From Amycolatopsis umgeniensis (GTDB lineage Bacteria; Actinomycetota; Actinomycetes; Mycobacteriales; Pseudonocardiaceae): a stretch of DNA of 64,000 bases. The stretch is taken from positions 1,488,001-1,552,000 of the forward strand of contig NZ_JACHMX010000001.1 in NCBI RefSeq assembly GCF_014205155.1. The letters run 5' to 3'. The position numbers and the translations under genes were made by a program. The notes below the pieces were generated by a model. It was not told the DNA's origin. It did no database searches and saw only the letters and a list, made by a program, of their open reading frames with translations. Positions 50,664-59,915 of the stretch are shown here, piece by piece. The first letter of the stretch is position 1. Each line of letters opens with the position of its first letter.

Positions 50664-52988
50664 ATGGGTACTCGTCGTCCGCTGTTCTCGAGAAAAGCAC
50701 TGTTCCCGCGAAGATCACGCCGCGCGCTGGCGGTGGGCGTGGTCGGGCCGCTCGTCGGCGCCCTCGCGGTCGCGGTCGTCACCGTGGCGCCCGCCGAAGC
50801 CGCGGTGCCCGCCGGTTTCACCGACACGGTGGCGATCGGCGGGCTCAGCTCGCCGACGTCCACCGCGTTCGCGCCGGACGGCCGGGTGTTCATCGCGGAG
50901 AAGAGCGGCCTGGTCAAGGTCTTCGACTCACTCACGGACACGACGCCGACGGTCTTCGCCGACCTTCGCCCGCAGACCCAGGATTTCTGGGACCGCGGCC
51001 TGCTCGGGCTGGCCGTCGACCCCGCCTTCCCCACCAGGCCGTACGTCTACGTCTCCTACACGTTCGACGCGGTGCCCGGCGGCACTTCGCCGCGCTGGGG
51101 TGACGCCTGCCCGACCCCGCCGGGAGCCACCGCCAAGGGTTGCGTCGTCACCGGCCGCGTCTCGCAGCTGACCATGGGCCCGGCGGGTACGGCCGTCAGC
51201 GAAAAGCCGCTGGTCACCGGCTGGTGCCAGCAGTTCCCCAGCCACTCTGTCGGCGCACTCGCCTTCGGCCCGGACGGCGCCCTGTACGCGGGCGGCGGCG
51301 ACGGCGCCAGCTTCAACTTCGCCGACTACGGCCAGGTCGAGAACCCGTGCGCCGACCCGCCCTCGCCCGCCGGGACGAACCTCGCGCCGCCGACGGCCGA
51401 AGGCGGCGCGCTGCGTTCGCAGTCACCTCGGCGTCCCGCCGGGCAGCCGGTGCTGCTCAACGGCACGTTGTTGCGCATCGACCCCGACACCGGCGAAGGC
51501 GTCCCCGGCAACCCCTTCGCGAGCAGCGCCGACGCCAACGCCCGGCGCGTGATCGCCTACGGCGCACGGAATCAGTTCCGGTTCGGCTTCCGTCCGGGCA
51601 CCAGTGAGCTGTGGGCGGGCGACGTCGGCTGGGACACCTGGGAGGAGATCAACCGCGTCGCCGACGTCGGCGACGGCGTGGCGGAGAACTTCGGCTGGCC
51701 CTGTTTCGAGGGCAACGCCAGGCAGGCGGGCTACGACGGCGCGAACCTCGACCGGTGCGAGTCCCTGTACAGCTCGGGCGGGCAGTCCGCGCCGTTCTAC
51801 GCCTACAACCACAACGCCAAGGTGGTGGCGGGTGATCCTTGCCCCACCGGAGGTTCTTCGATCAGCGGCATCGCCTTCGAAGCGGGGAGCAACTACCCCG
51901 CCGAGTACTCCGGCGCGCTGTTCTTCTCCGACTCCTCCCGGGGCTGTATCTGGGCCATGCAGACCGTCGGCGGCCAGCCGAGCGCGAGCCGTCTGGTGCC
52001 CTTCGTGACAGGCGTCAACATTCCGGTGCAGGTACTCACGGGCCCGGGTGGCGACCTGTTCTACGTCGCGTTGGGCAGCGGCGAACTCCACCGCGTGAGC
52101 CGCCCCGGCGGCACCAACCGGCCGCCGGTCGCCGTGGCCACCGCGAACCCGTCGAGCGGCCCGGCGCCGCTGAGCGTCCAGTTCGACGGCACCGGCTCCA
52201 CCGATCCGGACGCCGGGGACACCTTGTCCTACGCCTGGGACCTCGACGCCGACGGCGCGTACGACGACTCGTCGGCCTCCAGCCCGGCCTGGACCTACAC
52301 CACGGCCGCCGCCGTCGACGCCGGCCTGCGGGTCACGGATTCCCACGGCGCGAGCGCGACCACGACCGTGCGGGTGACCGTCGGGAACCCGGTGGGCCTC
52401 GATCCGGTGCCGGTCATCGACAGTCCGACCGGCGCGCTGACCTGGTCGGTCGGTGAGACCGTGACGTTCGCAGGCCGCGCTGTCGACGCCCAGGACGGCC
52501 AGCTCCCGCCGTCGGCGCTTTCCTGGCGGCTCGCGATCCGGCATTGCGCGGCCAACGGCACCTGCCATACGCACAACGTCCAGGACTTCCCCGGGGTCGC
52601 TTCCGGCTCGTTCGTCGCACCGGACCACGAGTATCCGTCGTATCTGCAGTTGACCCTCACCGCGACCGACTCGAGTGGCCGCACCGGCGCCAAAACCGTC
52701 GACCTGCAGCCGAAGACGGTGTCCTTGAACTTCGCCTCCAGCCCGAATCAGGCGATGCTCACCGTCGGCGGGACCCAGCAGCGCACGCCGTTCTCCCGGA
52801 CGGTGATCGCCGGATCCACCAACTCGATCAGCGCGGACAGCCCGCAGAACCTTCCGCCGCTCAACCTGAAGTACGCCTTCACCGGCTGGGCACACGGTGG
52901 CGCGCGGACGCAGAACATCGTCGCGCCGGGCACCCCGACGACTTACCAGGCGAAGTACCGGCTCTGCTGGCTGTTGCAGCCCTGCTGA
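50664..52988 (+). CDS. Secreted PQQ-type sugar dehydrogenase with PKD domain
   Basis: A 774-residue exported protein. After a basic signal peptide to about residue 45, the six-bladed beta-propeller of the glucose/sorbosone dehydrogenase family runs to about 480: LSSPTSTAFAPDGRVFIAEK, GLLGLAVDPAFPTRPYVYVS, VGALAFGPDGALYAGGGDGA, VIAYGARNQFRFGFRPGTSE and VGWDTWEEINRVADVG. A PKD domain follows at about 485-575 (NRPPVAVATANPSSGPAPLS), then two beta-sandwich regions. It probably oxidises extracellular sugars with PQQ, or only binds sugars; PQQ biosynthesis genes are not seen here. AGGAGGA precedes both GTG 50661 and ATG 50664; the latter is used. Confidence 0.87.
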   Translation: MGTRRPLFSRKALFPRRSRRALAVGVVGPLVGALAVAVVTVAPAEAAVPAGFTDTVAIGGLSSPTSTAFAPDGRVFIAEKSGLVKVFDSLTDTTPTVFADLRPQTQDFWDRGLLGLAVDPAFPTRPYVYVSYTFDAVPGGTSPRWGDACPTPPGATAKGCVVTGRVSQLTMGPAGTAVSEKPLVTGWCQQFPSHSVGALAFGPDGALYAGGGDGASFNFADYGQVENPCADPPSPAGTNLAPPTAEGGALRSQSPRRPAGQPVLLNGTLLRIDPDTGEGVPGNPFASSADANARRVIAYGARNQFRFGFRPGTSELWAGDVGWDTWEEINRVADVGDGVAENFGWPCFEGNARQAGYDGANLDRCESLYSSGGQSAPFYAYNHNAKVVAGDPCPTGGSSISGIAFEAGSNYPAEYSGALFFSDSSRGCIWAMQTVGGQPSASRLVPFVTGVNIPVQVLTGPGGDLFYVALGSGELHRVSRPGGTNRPPVAVATANPSSGPAPLSVQFDGTGSTDPDAGDTLSYAWDLDADGAYDDSSASSPAWTYTTAAAVDAGLRVTDSHGASATTTVRVTVGNPVGLDPVPVIDSPTGALTWSVGETVTFAGRAVDAQDGQLPPSALSWRLAIRHCAANGTCHTHNVQDFPGVASGSFVAPDHEYPSYLQLTLTATDSSGRTGAKTVDLQPKTVSLNFASSPNQAMLTVGGTQQRTPFSRTVIAGSTNSISADSPQNLPPLNLKYAFTGWAHGGARTQNIVAPGTPTTYQAKYRLCWLLQPC

Positions 52989-53051
52989 GGCGTCGCCTTC
53001 CGTGCCAAGATGGCGTGATCAGCCAGCGCCCCGACGTTCATCGGAGTCACC

Positions 53052-53804
53052 ATGCCTGTCGTCTTCGTCCACGGAGTTCCCGAAACGGCCGCGATCTGGG
53101 AGCCGCTGAGCCACGAACTCGACAGGACCGATGTGATCACGCTTTCACCGCCCGGGTTCGGCGCGGCGGTTCCGGACGGGTTCGGCGCGACCGCGGACGA
53201 GTACTTCCGCTGGCTCGTCGCCGAACTCGAGCGGATCGAGGGGCCGATCGATCTGGTCGGCCACGACTGGGGCGGCTGCCATGTGCAGCGGGTCGCCGGC
53301 ACCCGGCCGGACCTCGTCCGCTCCTGGTGCAACGACGTGTCGGGCTGCACCGACCCGGACTACGTCTGGCACGACCTCGCGCGAACCTGGCAGACACCCG
53401 GTGCCGGGGAAGCCGCGATCGAGCAGATGTTCGGCACGCCGTTCGAAGAACTGGTGTCGGGCATGGTCGCGCTCGGGATGACGGCCAAGGCGGCGGAGGC
53501 GACGGCGAGCGCGGACAGTGTCGCCATGGGGCGGTGCATCCTGGCCCTGTACCGCTCGGCGCCGGATCTGTCTGCCATCGATTGGGGTATCGACCTCCCC
53601 CGGGAGCAACGCAAACCGGGGCTGGTCATCAACGCGACGGAAGACCTGTACGTCGGAGGGCCCGAATTCGTCCATCGCGCCGCGGAAAGGTTGGCCGCCA
53701 AAGAAGTGGTCCTGGAGGGCCTCGGGCATTGGTGGATGATGCAAGACCCGAAACGGGGCGCAGCCGCGCTGAACGACTTCTACGCCGATTTGGACAACCG
53801 GTAA
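53052..53804 (+). CDS. Alpha/beta hydrolase
   Basis: A 250-residue alpha/beta-hydrolase. VVFVHGVPETAAIWEPLSHE provides the oxyanion loop, VGHDWGG the nucleophile elbow with Asp (as in epoxide hydrolases and dehalogenases), INATEDLYV the acid and LEGLGHWWMM the catalytic His. No signal peptide is present. The substrate is unknown; an epoxide hydrolase or haloalkane-dehalogenase-like activity is likelier than an esterase because of the Asp. It is a single-gene unit between two exported enzymes. Confidence 0.88.
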   Translation: MPVVFVHGVPETAAIWEPLSHELDRTDVITLSPPGFGAAVPDGFGATADEYFRWLVAELERIEGPIDLVGHDWGGCHVQRVAGTRPDLVRSWCNDVSGCTDPDYVWHDLARTWQTPGAGEAAIEQMFGTPFEELVSGMVALGMTAKAAEATASADSVAMGRCILALYRSAPDLSAIDWGIDLPREQRKPGLVINATEDLYVGGPEFVHRAAERLAAKEVVLEGLGHWWMMQDPKRGAAALNDFYADLDNR

Positions 53805-53833
53805 GCGTTCCCTGAATACACCTGACAGAAAAC

Positions 53834-53881
53834 AAGACGGCCGGTCGCCACTCATTGACAGCTGAGCGGCCGGCCGGTCTT
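53834..53881. terminator. Imperfect GC-rich hairpin
   Basis: AAGACGGCCGGTCGC and GCGGCCGGCCGGTCTT nearly pair, with one bulge and one mismatch around an 18-base loop, 30 bases after the alpha/beta hydrolase gene. It is a probable terminator. The rest of the gap to 54022 holds no gene I can support. Confidence 0.5.
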
Positions 53882-54022
53882 CGTCTGTTGACAGTCCGCG
53901 ACGGAACCGTTTCTATTTTTCGCAGGGCGCGGGACACGATCCCCGCGCTTTCTGCGACAGGCCATCGCAGTCAGGCAGCTGGTCAGCCGACCTCACGTTC
54001 CGACTCGATGTGGAGTTCCCGC

Positions 54023-55264
54023 ATGCCTTTTTCCTTTCGTCGTGGCATGACCGTCGCCTTGAGCGCGACGCTGATCGCGACAACGACCCTGACCGTGAGC
54101 GCGTCGACGGCGAGCGCCGACGACGCCTCCGTCTACACCTCGGCTTCGCCGTTGCCCTCGGGACAGAACGGCGATGTGGTCAAGTCCCAGCCCTCGACCT
54201 ACAACGGCGCCAAAGCCACCCGGATCCAGTACCTGTCCCGGGACAACAAGGACAAGCAGGTCGCCGTCAGCGGAACGGTCTTGGTGCCGACCACGCCATG
54301 GAACGGTCCGGGTGAACGGCCCGTCGTGGCGTACGCCCCGTTCACTTTCGGCATGGGCGCGCAATGCGCACCCTCGAAGACCTTGGCTGGCGAGGGAGCA
54401 CGCGACCTGGTTTCCGGATTCCAGGGCGGTTTCGTCGACGCGCTGCTGGGCGCCGGATTCGCCGTGGCGCAGACCGACTACCTCGGCCCCTGGGTCGAGG
54501 GCAGTGGCGATCACCCTTATGTGAACCGGCTTTCCGAGGCGCACACCGTACTCGACGTGATCCGCGCGGCTCAGCGGCTGCCCGGGACCGGGCTGCCGTC
54601 GAACGGCCCGGTGGGCGTCGCGGGCTATTCCGAGGGCGGCAGTGCCGCCGCGGCCGCCGCGGAACTGGCTTCGACCTACGCACCCGAGCTGAACGTGAAG
54701 GGCGTCTACTCAGGCGCACCGCCCGCCGACAAGGCCGTCCTGGCCAAGTCGCTGGACGGCGGGATGTACGCCGGGTTCCTCGGCTACGCGCTGGTCGGGA
54801 TCAACCAGGCCTACCCCGAGGCCAACCTGGTCGGCTTGGCGAACCCGGCAGGCGCCGAACTGTTCCTGCAGGCCCGGCAGACCTGCACACTGGACGCCGT
54901 CTTCAGGTTCATGTTCAAGCAGACGAGCTCGCTGACCAAGAACGGGCAGCCGGTTTCGTCGTACCTGACGCAACCGCCGTTCGACGCGATCATCGCCGAG
55001 AACAGGATCGGCACCCTCAAACCCGCCATGCCGACGATGGTCCAGCAGAGCCCGACGGACGACGTGATCCCCGCCGCGGTGGGCAAGCAGATGGCCAAGG
55101 ACTGGTGTGACAAGGGCGCCAACGTCCAGTGGAAGGACCTGGCTTCCTTCTCGCCCTTCTTCTCGCACGCGCTGGGCATGCCCACCGCGTCCGCTGACGC
55201 CGCGGCCTGGCTGCGGAGTGTGTTCAACGGTCAGGCCGGCACCGGCAACTGCGGCCGGTTCTGA
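54023..55264 (+). CDS. Secreted triacylglycerol lipase (LIP family)
   Basis: A 413-residue exported lipase with a signal peptide to about residue 32 (LTVSASTASA). The domain resembles secretory lipases of Pfam LIP: SGTVLVPTTPWNGPGERPVV, the nucleophile motif GVAGYSEGGSAAAAAAEL with Ser, an acid in VQQSPTDDVIP and a likely catalytic His in FFSHALG near the end. Cysteines at several positions suggest disulfides. ATG 54023 is favoured by TGGAG upstream; ATG 54008 is alternative. It likely hydrolyses long-chain esters outside the cell. A strong convergent hairpin follows. Confidence 0.9.
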   Translation: MPFSFRRGMTVALSATLIATTTLTVSASTASADDASVYTSASPLPSGQNGDVVKSQPSTYNGAKATRIQYLSRDNKDKQVAVSGTVLVPTTPWNGPGERPVVAYAPFTFGMGAQCAPSKTLAGEGARDLVSGFQGGFVDALLGAGFAVAQTDYLGPWVEGSGDHPYVNRLSEAHTVLDVIRAAQRLPGTGLPSNGPVGVAGYSEGGSAAAAAAELASTYAPELNVKGVYSGAPPADKAVLAKSLDGGMYAGFLGYALVGINQAYPEANLVGLANPAGAELFLQARQTCTLDAVFRFMFKQTSSLTKNGQPVSSYLTQPPFDAIIAENRIGTLKPAMPTMVQQSPTDDVIPAAVGKQMAKDWCDKGANVQWKDLASFSPFFSHALGMPTASADAAAWLRSVFNGQAGTGNCGRF

Positions 55265-55289
55265 TCACTCGAACCGCTTCGACGAGCGG

Positions 55290-55323
55290 GTGACGACGGG
55301 ACGGAAAGCCGCCCCGTCGTCAC
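55290..55323. terminator. Hairpin between convergent lipase and small secreted protein genes
   Basis: GTGACGACGGGACGG (55290-55304) pairs with CCGCCCCGTCGTCAC (55309-55323) with one mismatch around a 4-base loop. It lies between convergent genes and fits a bidirectional terminator. Confidence 0.8.
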
Positions 55324-55337
55324 CTTCAGGCCGGTGA

Positions 55338-55643
55338 TCAGGGGTGGCAGCTGGCCCATCCGTTGCCGACCACGTCGCCCGCCGTGTCACGGACCTTGTA
55401 GAAGTTGGCCCCGTCCCAGTGGTCGAAGACGAACAGCCAGTTTCTCTCGAACACACCTCGTTTGAGGAGATAGTCGTGCGGGTCGCACGTGTCGAAGGGC
55501 CACCCCACCTCGACGGTGTCCGGTCCGGGCACCGCCGCGACGACCGGCTCCGCCGCCGACGACGCGGCGGTCGAGCCCATCAGTGCCCCGACGACGGCGA
55601 ATCCGACAGCACCGTACCGGCCCGCCTTGGCGAAAGCGTGCAT
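55338..55643 (-). CDS. Small secreted protein of unknown function
   Basis: A 101-residue exported protein: a signal peptide to about 31 (YGAVGFAVVGALMGSTAASSA) and a mature part of about 70 residues with two cysteines (DTCDP and the C-terminal SCHP), probably disulfide-linked. The aromatic-rich NWLFVFDHWDGANFYKVRD could be a compact beta fold. I recognise no family. It is divergent from the SARP gene across 139 bp, and could be regulated by it (inference from position only). Confidence 0.7.
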   Translation of the reverse strand: MHAFAKAGRYGAVGFAVVGALMGSTAASSAAEPVVAAVPGPDTVEVGWPFDTCDPHDYLLKRGVFERNWLFVFDHWDGANFYKVRDTAGDVVGNGWASCHP

Positions 55644-55782
55644 TCTTTCCTCTTTCCGGTTGTTTTCGCTGTTCCTTCACCGACCACGGTGCTCGGCCAC
55701 CCGTGGACGATGTTTGAAGATCTCTTGAATTCCCTGCTCCGGACCGGTAATCGTGGAGACGGTCGACAGGGTGGGGGCGGCT

Positions 55783-58776
55783 ATGACCGTGGAATTCCGG
55801 GTGCTCGGGGACGTCGAGGTCCGTATCGGTGGCCGGCGGGTCGACGCCGGTCATTCCCGCCAGTTGTACGTGTTGCTGGCACTGCTGATCGACGCCAACC
55901 AAGTCGTCTCGACCGATCAGCTGATCGACCGGGTGTGGGCCGATCGACCACCGTCACGGGCCCGCGGCACTCTGTCGAGCTATCTGACCCGGCTGCGTCA
56001 GGTCTTCGCACCCGCCGGGGGCGAGGTCGGCATCGTCAGGAGGGCGGGCGGATACGTCCTCACCCTCGACCCCGAAGCGGTGGATCTGCACCGGTTCCGC
56101 CGGCTCACCGCGGAGGCCCGGGGGCTCGGCGCCGATCGCGCGGTGGTGCTGCTGGACCGAGCGGTGGGGTTGTGGCGCGGGGACGCCTTCGCGCAGCTGG
56201 ACAATCCTTGGCTCGCCACGACCCGTGAAGCGCTGAACCGGGAACGGCTCGTGACCGAACTCGACCGTGTCGACCTGCACCTGGAACTGGGCGACCACAG
56301 CGGGCTGATTCCGGATCTGGCCACCTATGCCGCCAGGTATCCCTGGAATGAGCGGGTCGCTTGCCGGCTCATGCTCGCCTTGCACCAGAGCGGCCGTCAG
56401 GCAGAGGCCTTTCAGGTTTTCTGGGACACGAAACGTCGCCTGGCCGACGAATTCGGCGTCGACCCCGGCCGGGAACTGCGGCAACTGCACCAGCGCCTCC
56501 TGCGCGACGAGGCCGCCCCTGCCCCTGCGCCGCGACGCGTCGGCCGCAACGAACTCCCTGGCGACATCACCGACTTCACCGGCCGCGCGGACGAGATGCG
56601 GGAGCTGTCGGCCGTGCTCGACGGCACACGGCAAAGAGCCGTGGCGATCGAGGCCATCGACGGGATGGCGGGCGTGGGAAAGACGGCGTTCGCGATCCAC
56701 GTCGCCCACCGGCTCGCCGACCGTTATCCCGACGCGCAGCTGTTCATCGACCTCCGGGCCCACACCGAGGGCCAGGAACCCATCGAGCCCGCGGCCGCCC
56801 TGGACACGTTGCTGCGCTCTCTCGGGATTCCCGGCGAACGGATACCGTCCACAGTGGACGCACGCGCCGCGTTGTGGCGGGCGGAGCTGGCAGGCCGCAG
56901 AGCACTGGTGGTGCTGGACAACGCCGCCGACGCCGCGCAGATCCGGCCCCTGCTCCCGGGCGCCCCGGGCTGCCTGGTGCTGATCACCAGCAGGCGACGG
57001 CTCACCGACCTCGAACCGGCTCACGTCACGTCGCTGGACGAGCTGCCGCCCCCGGACGCGACGGCGTTGTTCACCAAGATCGTGGGCGCCGATCGCACCG
57101 GTGAAGACCCCGACGCCGTCACCGATGTGGTTCGCCTCGCCGGACATCTGCCCTTGGCCATCCGCATCGCCGCCGGCCGGTTGCGCACCCGCCCGGCGTG
57201 GGCGATCACCCATCTCGCGACCCGCCTCGGGGAAGGACATCGGCGGCTCACCGAGTTCACCGCCGGGGACCGCAACGTCGCGGCCGCCTTCACCCTGTCG
57301 TACACCAGTCTCACCGCCGAACAGCGACGCGTGTTCCGGCTCTTGGGCCTGCACCCCGGCCCCGACATCGACTCCCGTGCCGCCGCTTCCCTGACAGCGA
57401 CCGATGAGGACACGGCGGACCGGCTGCTGGAAGACCTGGTGGATGTCCACCTGCTCCAGCAACCCTCACCCGGCCGATACCGATTCCACGACCTGCTCCG
57501 GCATCACGCGCACGCCACGGCCCTCGCCGAGGAGTCCGTATCCAGCCGGCATGAAGCAGAGAACCGTCTGCTCGGTTTCTACTTGCACACGGCCCACACC
57601 GGCGACCGGCTCTTGCGCCCCTATCGTCCGCCGATCGAGCCCGCCGGTCCGCCACCGGGCTGCCGCCCCCACCCGCTTCACGACGAAAGCACCGCGCTGG
57701 ACTGGTTCACCGCGGAGCAGCCGAATCTGCTGGCGGCCCAGCAGCTGGCGTCGGCCCTTGGCCGGTATGAGTCCGTATGGCAGCTGGCGTGGACCTTGAC
57801 CACGTTCCACTACCGGAGAGGGCATCAGCACGACGACCTGACCGCCTGGCAGGCCGGTCTGGCCGCGGCGCACCACCTCGACGAGCCCGCCACCCATGTT
57901 CTCGTCCACCGGATCCTGGGGCAGGCCTACGCCTGGGCGGGCCGGCACGGTGACGCGTCGGCGCATCTACATCGAGCCCTGGCTCTTGCCGAGCACATCG
58001 GTGACCGCGAAGGCGAAGGCTTCACTCATCTCGCCCTCGCCATCGCCGGTGAACTAGGAGGGAGCCATCGCGAAGGGCTCGAGCACGCCGAACGCGCCCA
58101 GCACCTGTTCCGGGCTCTCGAAAACCCGATCGGCGAGGCCGGAGCGTTCACCCTGGTCGGCAGGCTCGCGACCGATCTGGGGCACTACCGCAGGGCTCAC
58201 GCCAGCTGCCACTCGGCGCTGACCCTTCAACGCCTTCACCGAGACCGCGAAGGCGAAGCCAACACACTCGGCGCCCTGGGCGCGCTGGCCCACCACACCG
58301 GCCGTCACACTCGCGCCCTCGACTACTACCGGCGATCCCGCGCGCTCTTGCGCGAACTCGGTGACGTCAACGAAGAAACCCGCATCGTGGAACATCTCGC
58401 CCGGACCCACTACGCGCTCGGAGACCTCGATCGAGCCAGCGAAGCATGGCACCAGGTCCTGGACCTGTTCCGGGCCAAAGGGCGGACCACCGACGCGGAG
58501 CGGGTCCGGCGCCGGCTCGCCGAACTCGGTCCGCTGAAGCCCGGGTCAGAACCTGGCGTCGATACCGGCGAGGACGGCCCCCAGACTGGGCAGCCACCGT
58601 TGCCGGGGGTCGGGAGCCGTGAGCCATTCCAGCGCGACGTCCGGGCGCCGGGTGCCGATCGGCAGTGGAAGGAGCGCGCCCCCGGCGATCACCTCGACGT
58701 CCTTGGGCAGAGCGCTGCGGGGAGGAACGAGACCGTCCGTCTCGGCGAGCATCGCCACGCGCGGACCGAGCCGTGA
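55783..58776 (+). CDS. AfsR/SARP-family regulator with NB-ARC and TPR domains
   Basis: A 997-residue SARP. The OmpR-like DNA-binding domain is at 1-92 (FRVLGDVEVRIGGRRVDAGH; GTLSSYLTRLRQVFAP), the BTAD domain at about 98-245 (DRAVGLWRGDAFAQLDNPWL; YPWNERVACRLMLALHQSGR), and the NB-ARC ATPase at about 265-520, with P-loop GMAGVGKTA near 293 and Walker B ALVVLDNA near 374. TPR-like repeats cover about 740-920. The last ~77 residues (58546-58776) are low-complexity, read antisense to the next gene, and look like run-through past a lost stop. ATG 55783 is used. It is a typical pathway activator, but no cluster is adjacent. Confidence 0.92.
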   Translation: MTVEFRVLGDVEVRIGGRRVDAGHSRQLYVLLALLIDANQVVSTDQLIDRVWADRPPSRARGTLSSYLTRLRQVFAPAGGEVGIVRRAGGYVLTLDPEAVDLHRFRRLTAEARGLGADRAVVLLDRAVGLWRGDAFAQLDNPWLATTREALNRERLVTELDRVDLHLELGDHSGLIPDLATYAARYPWNERVACRLMLALHQSGRQAEAFQVFWDTKRRLADEFGVDPGRELRQLHQRLLRDEAAPAPAPRRVGRNELPGDITDFTGRADEMRELSAVLDGTRQRAVAIEAIDGMAGVGKTAFAIHVAHRLADRYPDAQLFIDLRAHTEGQEPIEPAAALDTLLRSLGIPGERIPSTVDARAALWRAELAGRRALVVLDNAADAAQIRPLLPGAPGCLVLITSRRRLTDLEPAHVTSLDELPPPDATALFTKIVGADRTGEDPDAVTDVVRLAGHLPLAIRIAAGRLRTRPAWAITHLATRLGEGHRRLTEFTAGDRNVAAAFTLSYTSLTAEQRRVFRLLGLHPGPDIDSRAAASLTATDEDTADRLLEDLVDVHLLQQPSPGRYRFHDLLRHHAHATALAEESVSSRHEAENRLLGFYLHTAHTGDRLLRPYRPPIEPAGPPPGCRPHPLHDESTALDWFTAEQPNLLAAQQLASALGRYESVWQLAWTLTTFHYRRGHQHDDLTAWQAGLAAAHHLDEPATHVLVHRILGQAYAWAGRHGDASAHLHRALALAEHIGDREGEGFTHLALAIAGELGGSHREGLEHAERAQHLFRALENPIGEAGAFTLVGRLATDLGHYRRAHASCHSALTLQRLHRDREGEANTLGALGALAHHTGRHTRALDYYRRSRALLRELGDVNEETRIVEHLARTHYALGDLDRASEAWHQVLDLFRAKGRTTDAERVRRRLAELGPLKPGSEPGVDTGEDGPQTGQPPLPGVGSREPFQRDVRAPGADRQWKERAPGDHLDVLGQSAAGRNETVRLGEHRHARTEP

Positions 58777-59016
58777 CGGGATGACGAAAGCGGGCCCGTC
58801 GCAGCCGGTGGCGGTGAGGCCGTCGAGAACCGGTCCGGCGCTGAGCCTGGGGACCGTCACCGCGCAGATCCCGTTCTCCAGAACCAGAAAGGGCCGCGAT
58901 CCCAGCCATTTCACCGACCAGCCGAAGAGCCTGCCGTAGTAGGCCGCGAAGTCGTCAGCGGCCGATTCCCGCAGCGCGGAGGACTCGCTTGGCTGTATCT
59001 GCTGGTCGAGGGTCAT
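58546..59016 (-). CDS. Hypothetical protein divergent from a TetR regulator
   Basis: A 156-residue soluble protein. Seen: DDFAAYYGRLFGWSVKWLGS, then FLVLENGICAVTVPRLSAGP, GLTATGCDGPAFVIPSRLGP and ALLPLPIGTRRPDVALEWLT. It resembles small actinobacterial hypothetical proteins with an AAYYAxxFGW start, whose function I do not know. ATG 59016 follows GGAAGGCG. Its 3' half is fully antisense to the SARP tail (231 bp overlap). It is divergent from a TetR gene with an operator in between, so it is likely that regulator's target. Confidence 0.72.
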   Translation of the reverse strand: MTLDQQIQPSESSALRESAADDFAAYYGRLFGWSVKWLGSRPFLVLENGICAVTVPRLSAGPVLDGLTATGCDGPAFVIPSRLGPRVAMLAETDGLVPPRSALPKDVEVIAGGALLPLPIGTRRPDVALEWLTAPDPRQRWLPSLGAVLAGIDARF

Positions 59017-59078
59017 CGTCGACGCCTTCCACTCGGCGGGGAGGGGGATGCGGTGTGGAGTACCTCTCACCGTAACGG

Positions 59079-59090
59079 CACTCAGTGTCA
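59079..59090. promoter_or_regulatory. TetR operator candidate in divergent promoter
   Basis: CACTCAGTGTCA lies in the 104-bp gap between the hypothetical gene (-) and the TetR gene (+). Its CACT-C-AGTG core is palindromic. The same CACTCAGTGTCATT string recurs at the end of the TetR gene (59880-59896). A TGCTAA/TTAGCA repeat pair lies just beside it. TetR binding is inferred from position and symmetry. Confidence 0.65.
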
Positions 59091-59120
59091 TTAGCAAGCA
59101 GGACTGCTAACGTCCCGGCC

Positions 59121-59882
59121 ATGACGGATCCGTCACGACGAGCGCCGGCCACCCGGGTCGGGGCGACCCCGGCCGGTCGGCGGCAGCTGCGCCGTTCGCT
59201 CGCCGTCGCGGCCGTGGACCTGTTCGTGACCCACGGATACGAAGCCACCACCGTGGACGAGATCGCCGCCGCGGCGGGGGTCGGCCGCCGCACGTTCTTC
59301 CGGTACTTCGACGCGAAGGACGACGTTCTCTTCGCCAACCACGACGAGATCGTGGCGGAGATGGAAGAGGTCTTCGCCACCGCGGATCCCGCGTGCGAGC
59401 CGGTGGAGGTGGCCTGTGCCGCGGTGCGGCTGGTGCTCGATTCGTACGCCGCCGACATCGACGGCTCTCTCAAGCGCTTCACCTTGACTCGCACGGTGCC
59501 TTCTCTGCGGGACAAGGAAGTCGCGACCGTCGACCGCTACCAGCGTGTCCTCGCCCGCTATCTCCAGGGCCGGTTCGAGGACCGGGGCGACCCGATGGCG
59601 GCGTTGCGCGCGGCGGTGGCCGCCGCGGCGATCGCGGCGGCCAACAACCACGTGCTGCGCCGCTGGTTGCGCAGCGGCGGCGAGGACGACATCGCGGCGG
59701 GCGCGGACGAGGCGTTCACGCTGGTCATCGACGCGTTCCGCACCGGCGGGCCCACCGCGTCCGGCCAGGAGTCCACCGTGGTCGCCGTATTGAGCACGGC
59801 GGCCCCCTTGCCCGAGGTCATCGCCCAGGTCACCGCGGCCCTGAACCGCGGCGACGGACGGCAGGCACCCCACTCGCACTGA
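59121..59882 (+). CDS. TetR-family transcriptional regulator
   Basis: A 253-residue TetR regulator. The helix-turn-helix at about 22-75 has RRSLAVAAVDLFVTHGYEAT and VDEIAAAAGVGRRTFFRYFD, then AKDDVLFANHDEIVAEMEEV. The C-terminal domain (about 90-220) is helical. It starts at ATG 59121. It is divergent from the small hypothetical gene and probably represses it and itself through the CACTCAGTG site. Its TGA stop forms the first bases of a 15-base palindrome. Confidence 0.92.
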   Translation: MTDPSRRAPATRVGATPAGRRQLRRSLAVAAVDLFVTHGYEATTVDEIAAAAGVGRRTFFRYFDAKDDVLFANHDEIVAEMEEVFATADPACEPVEVACAAVRLVLDSYAADIDGSLKRFTLTRTVPSLRDKEVATVDRYQRVLARYLQGRFEDRGDPMAALRAAVAAAAIAAANNHVLRRWLRSGGEDDIAAGADEAFTLVIDAFRTGGPTASGQESTVVAVLSTAAPLPEVIAQVTAALNRGDGRQAPHSH

Positions 59883-59894
59883 CACTCAGTGTCA
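59880..59894. promoter_or_regulatory. Second copy of the TetR-type palindrome, overlapping the TetR stop codon
   Basis: TGACACTCAGTGTCA is a perfect 7+1+7 palindrome that begins with the TetR stop codon. It shares the CACTCAGTGTCATT string with 59079-59092. It may be a second operator for the regulator, or a boundary duplication around the TetR gene. Confidence 0.6.
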
Positions 59895-59915
59895 TTCGAA
59901 GGGCGTGAGCTTATC

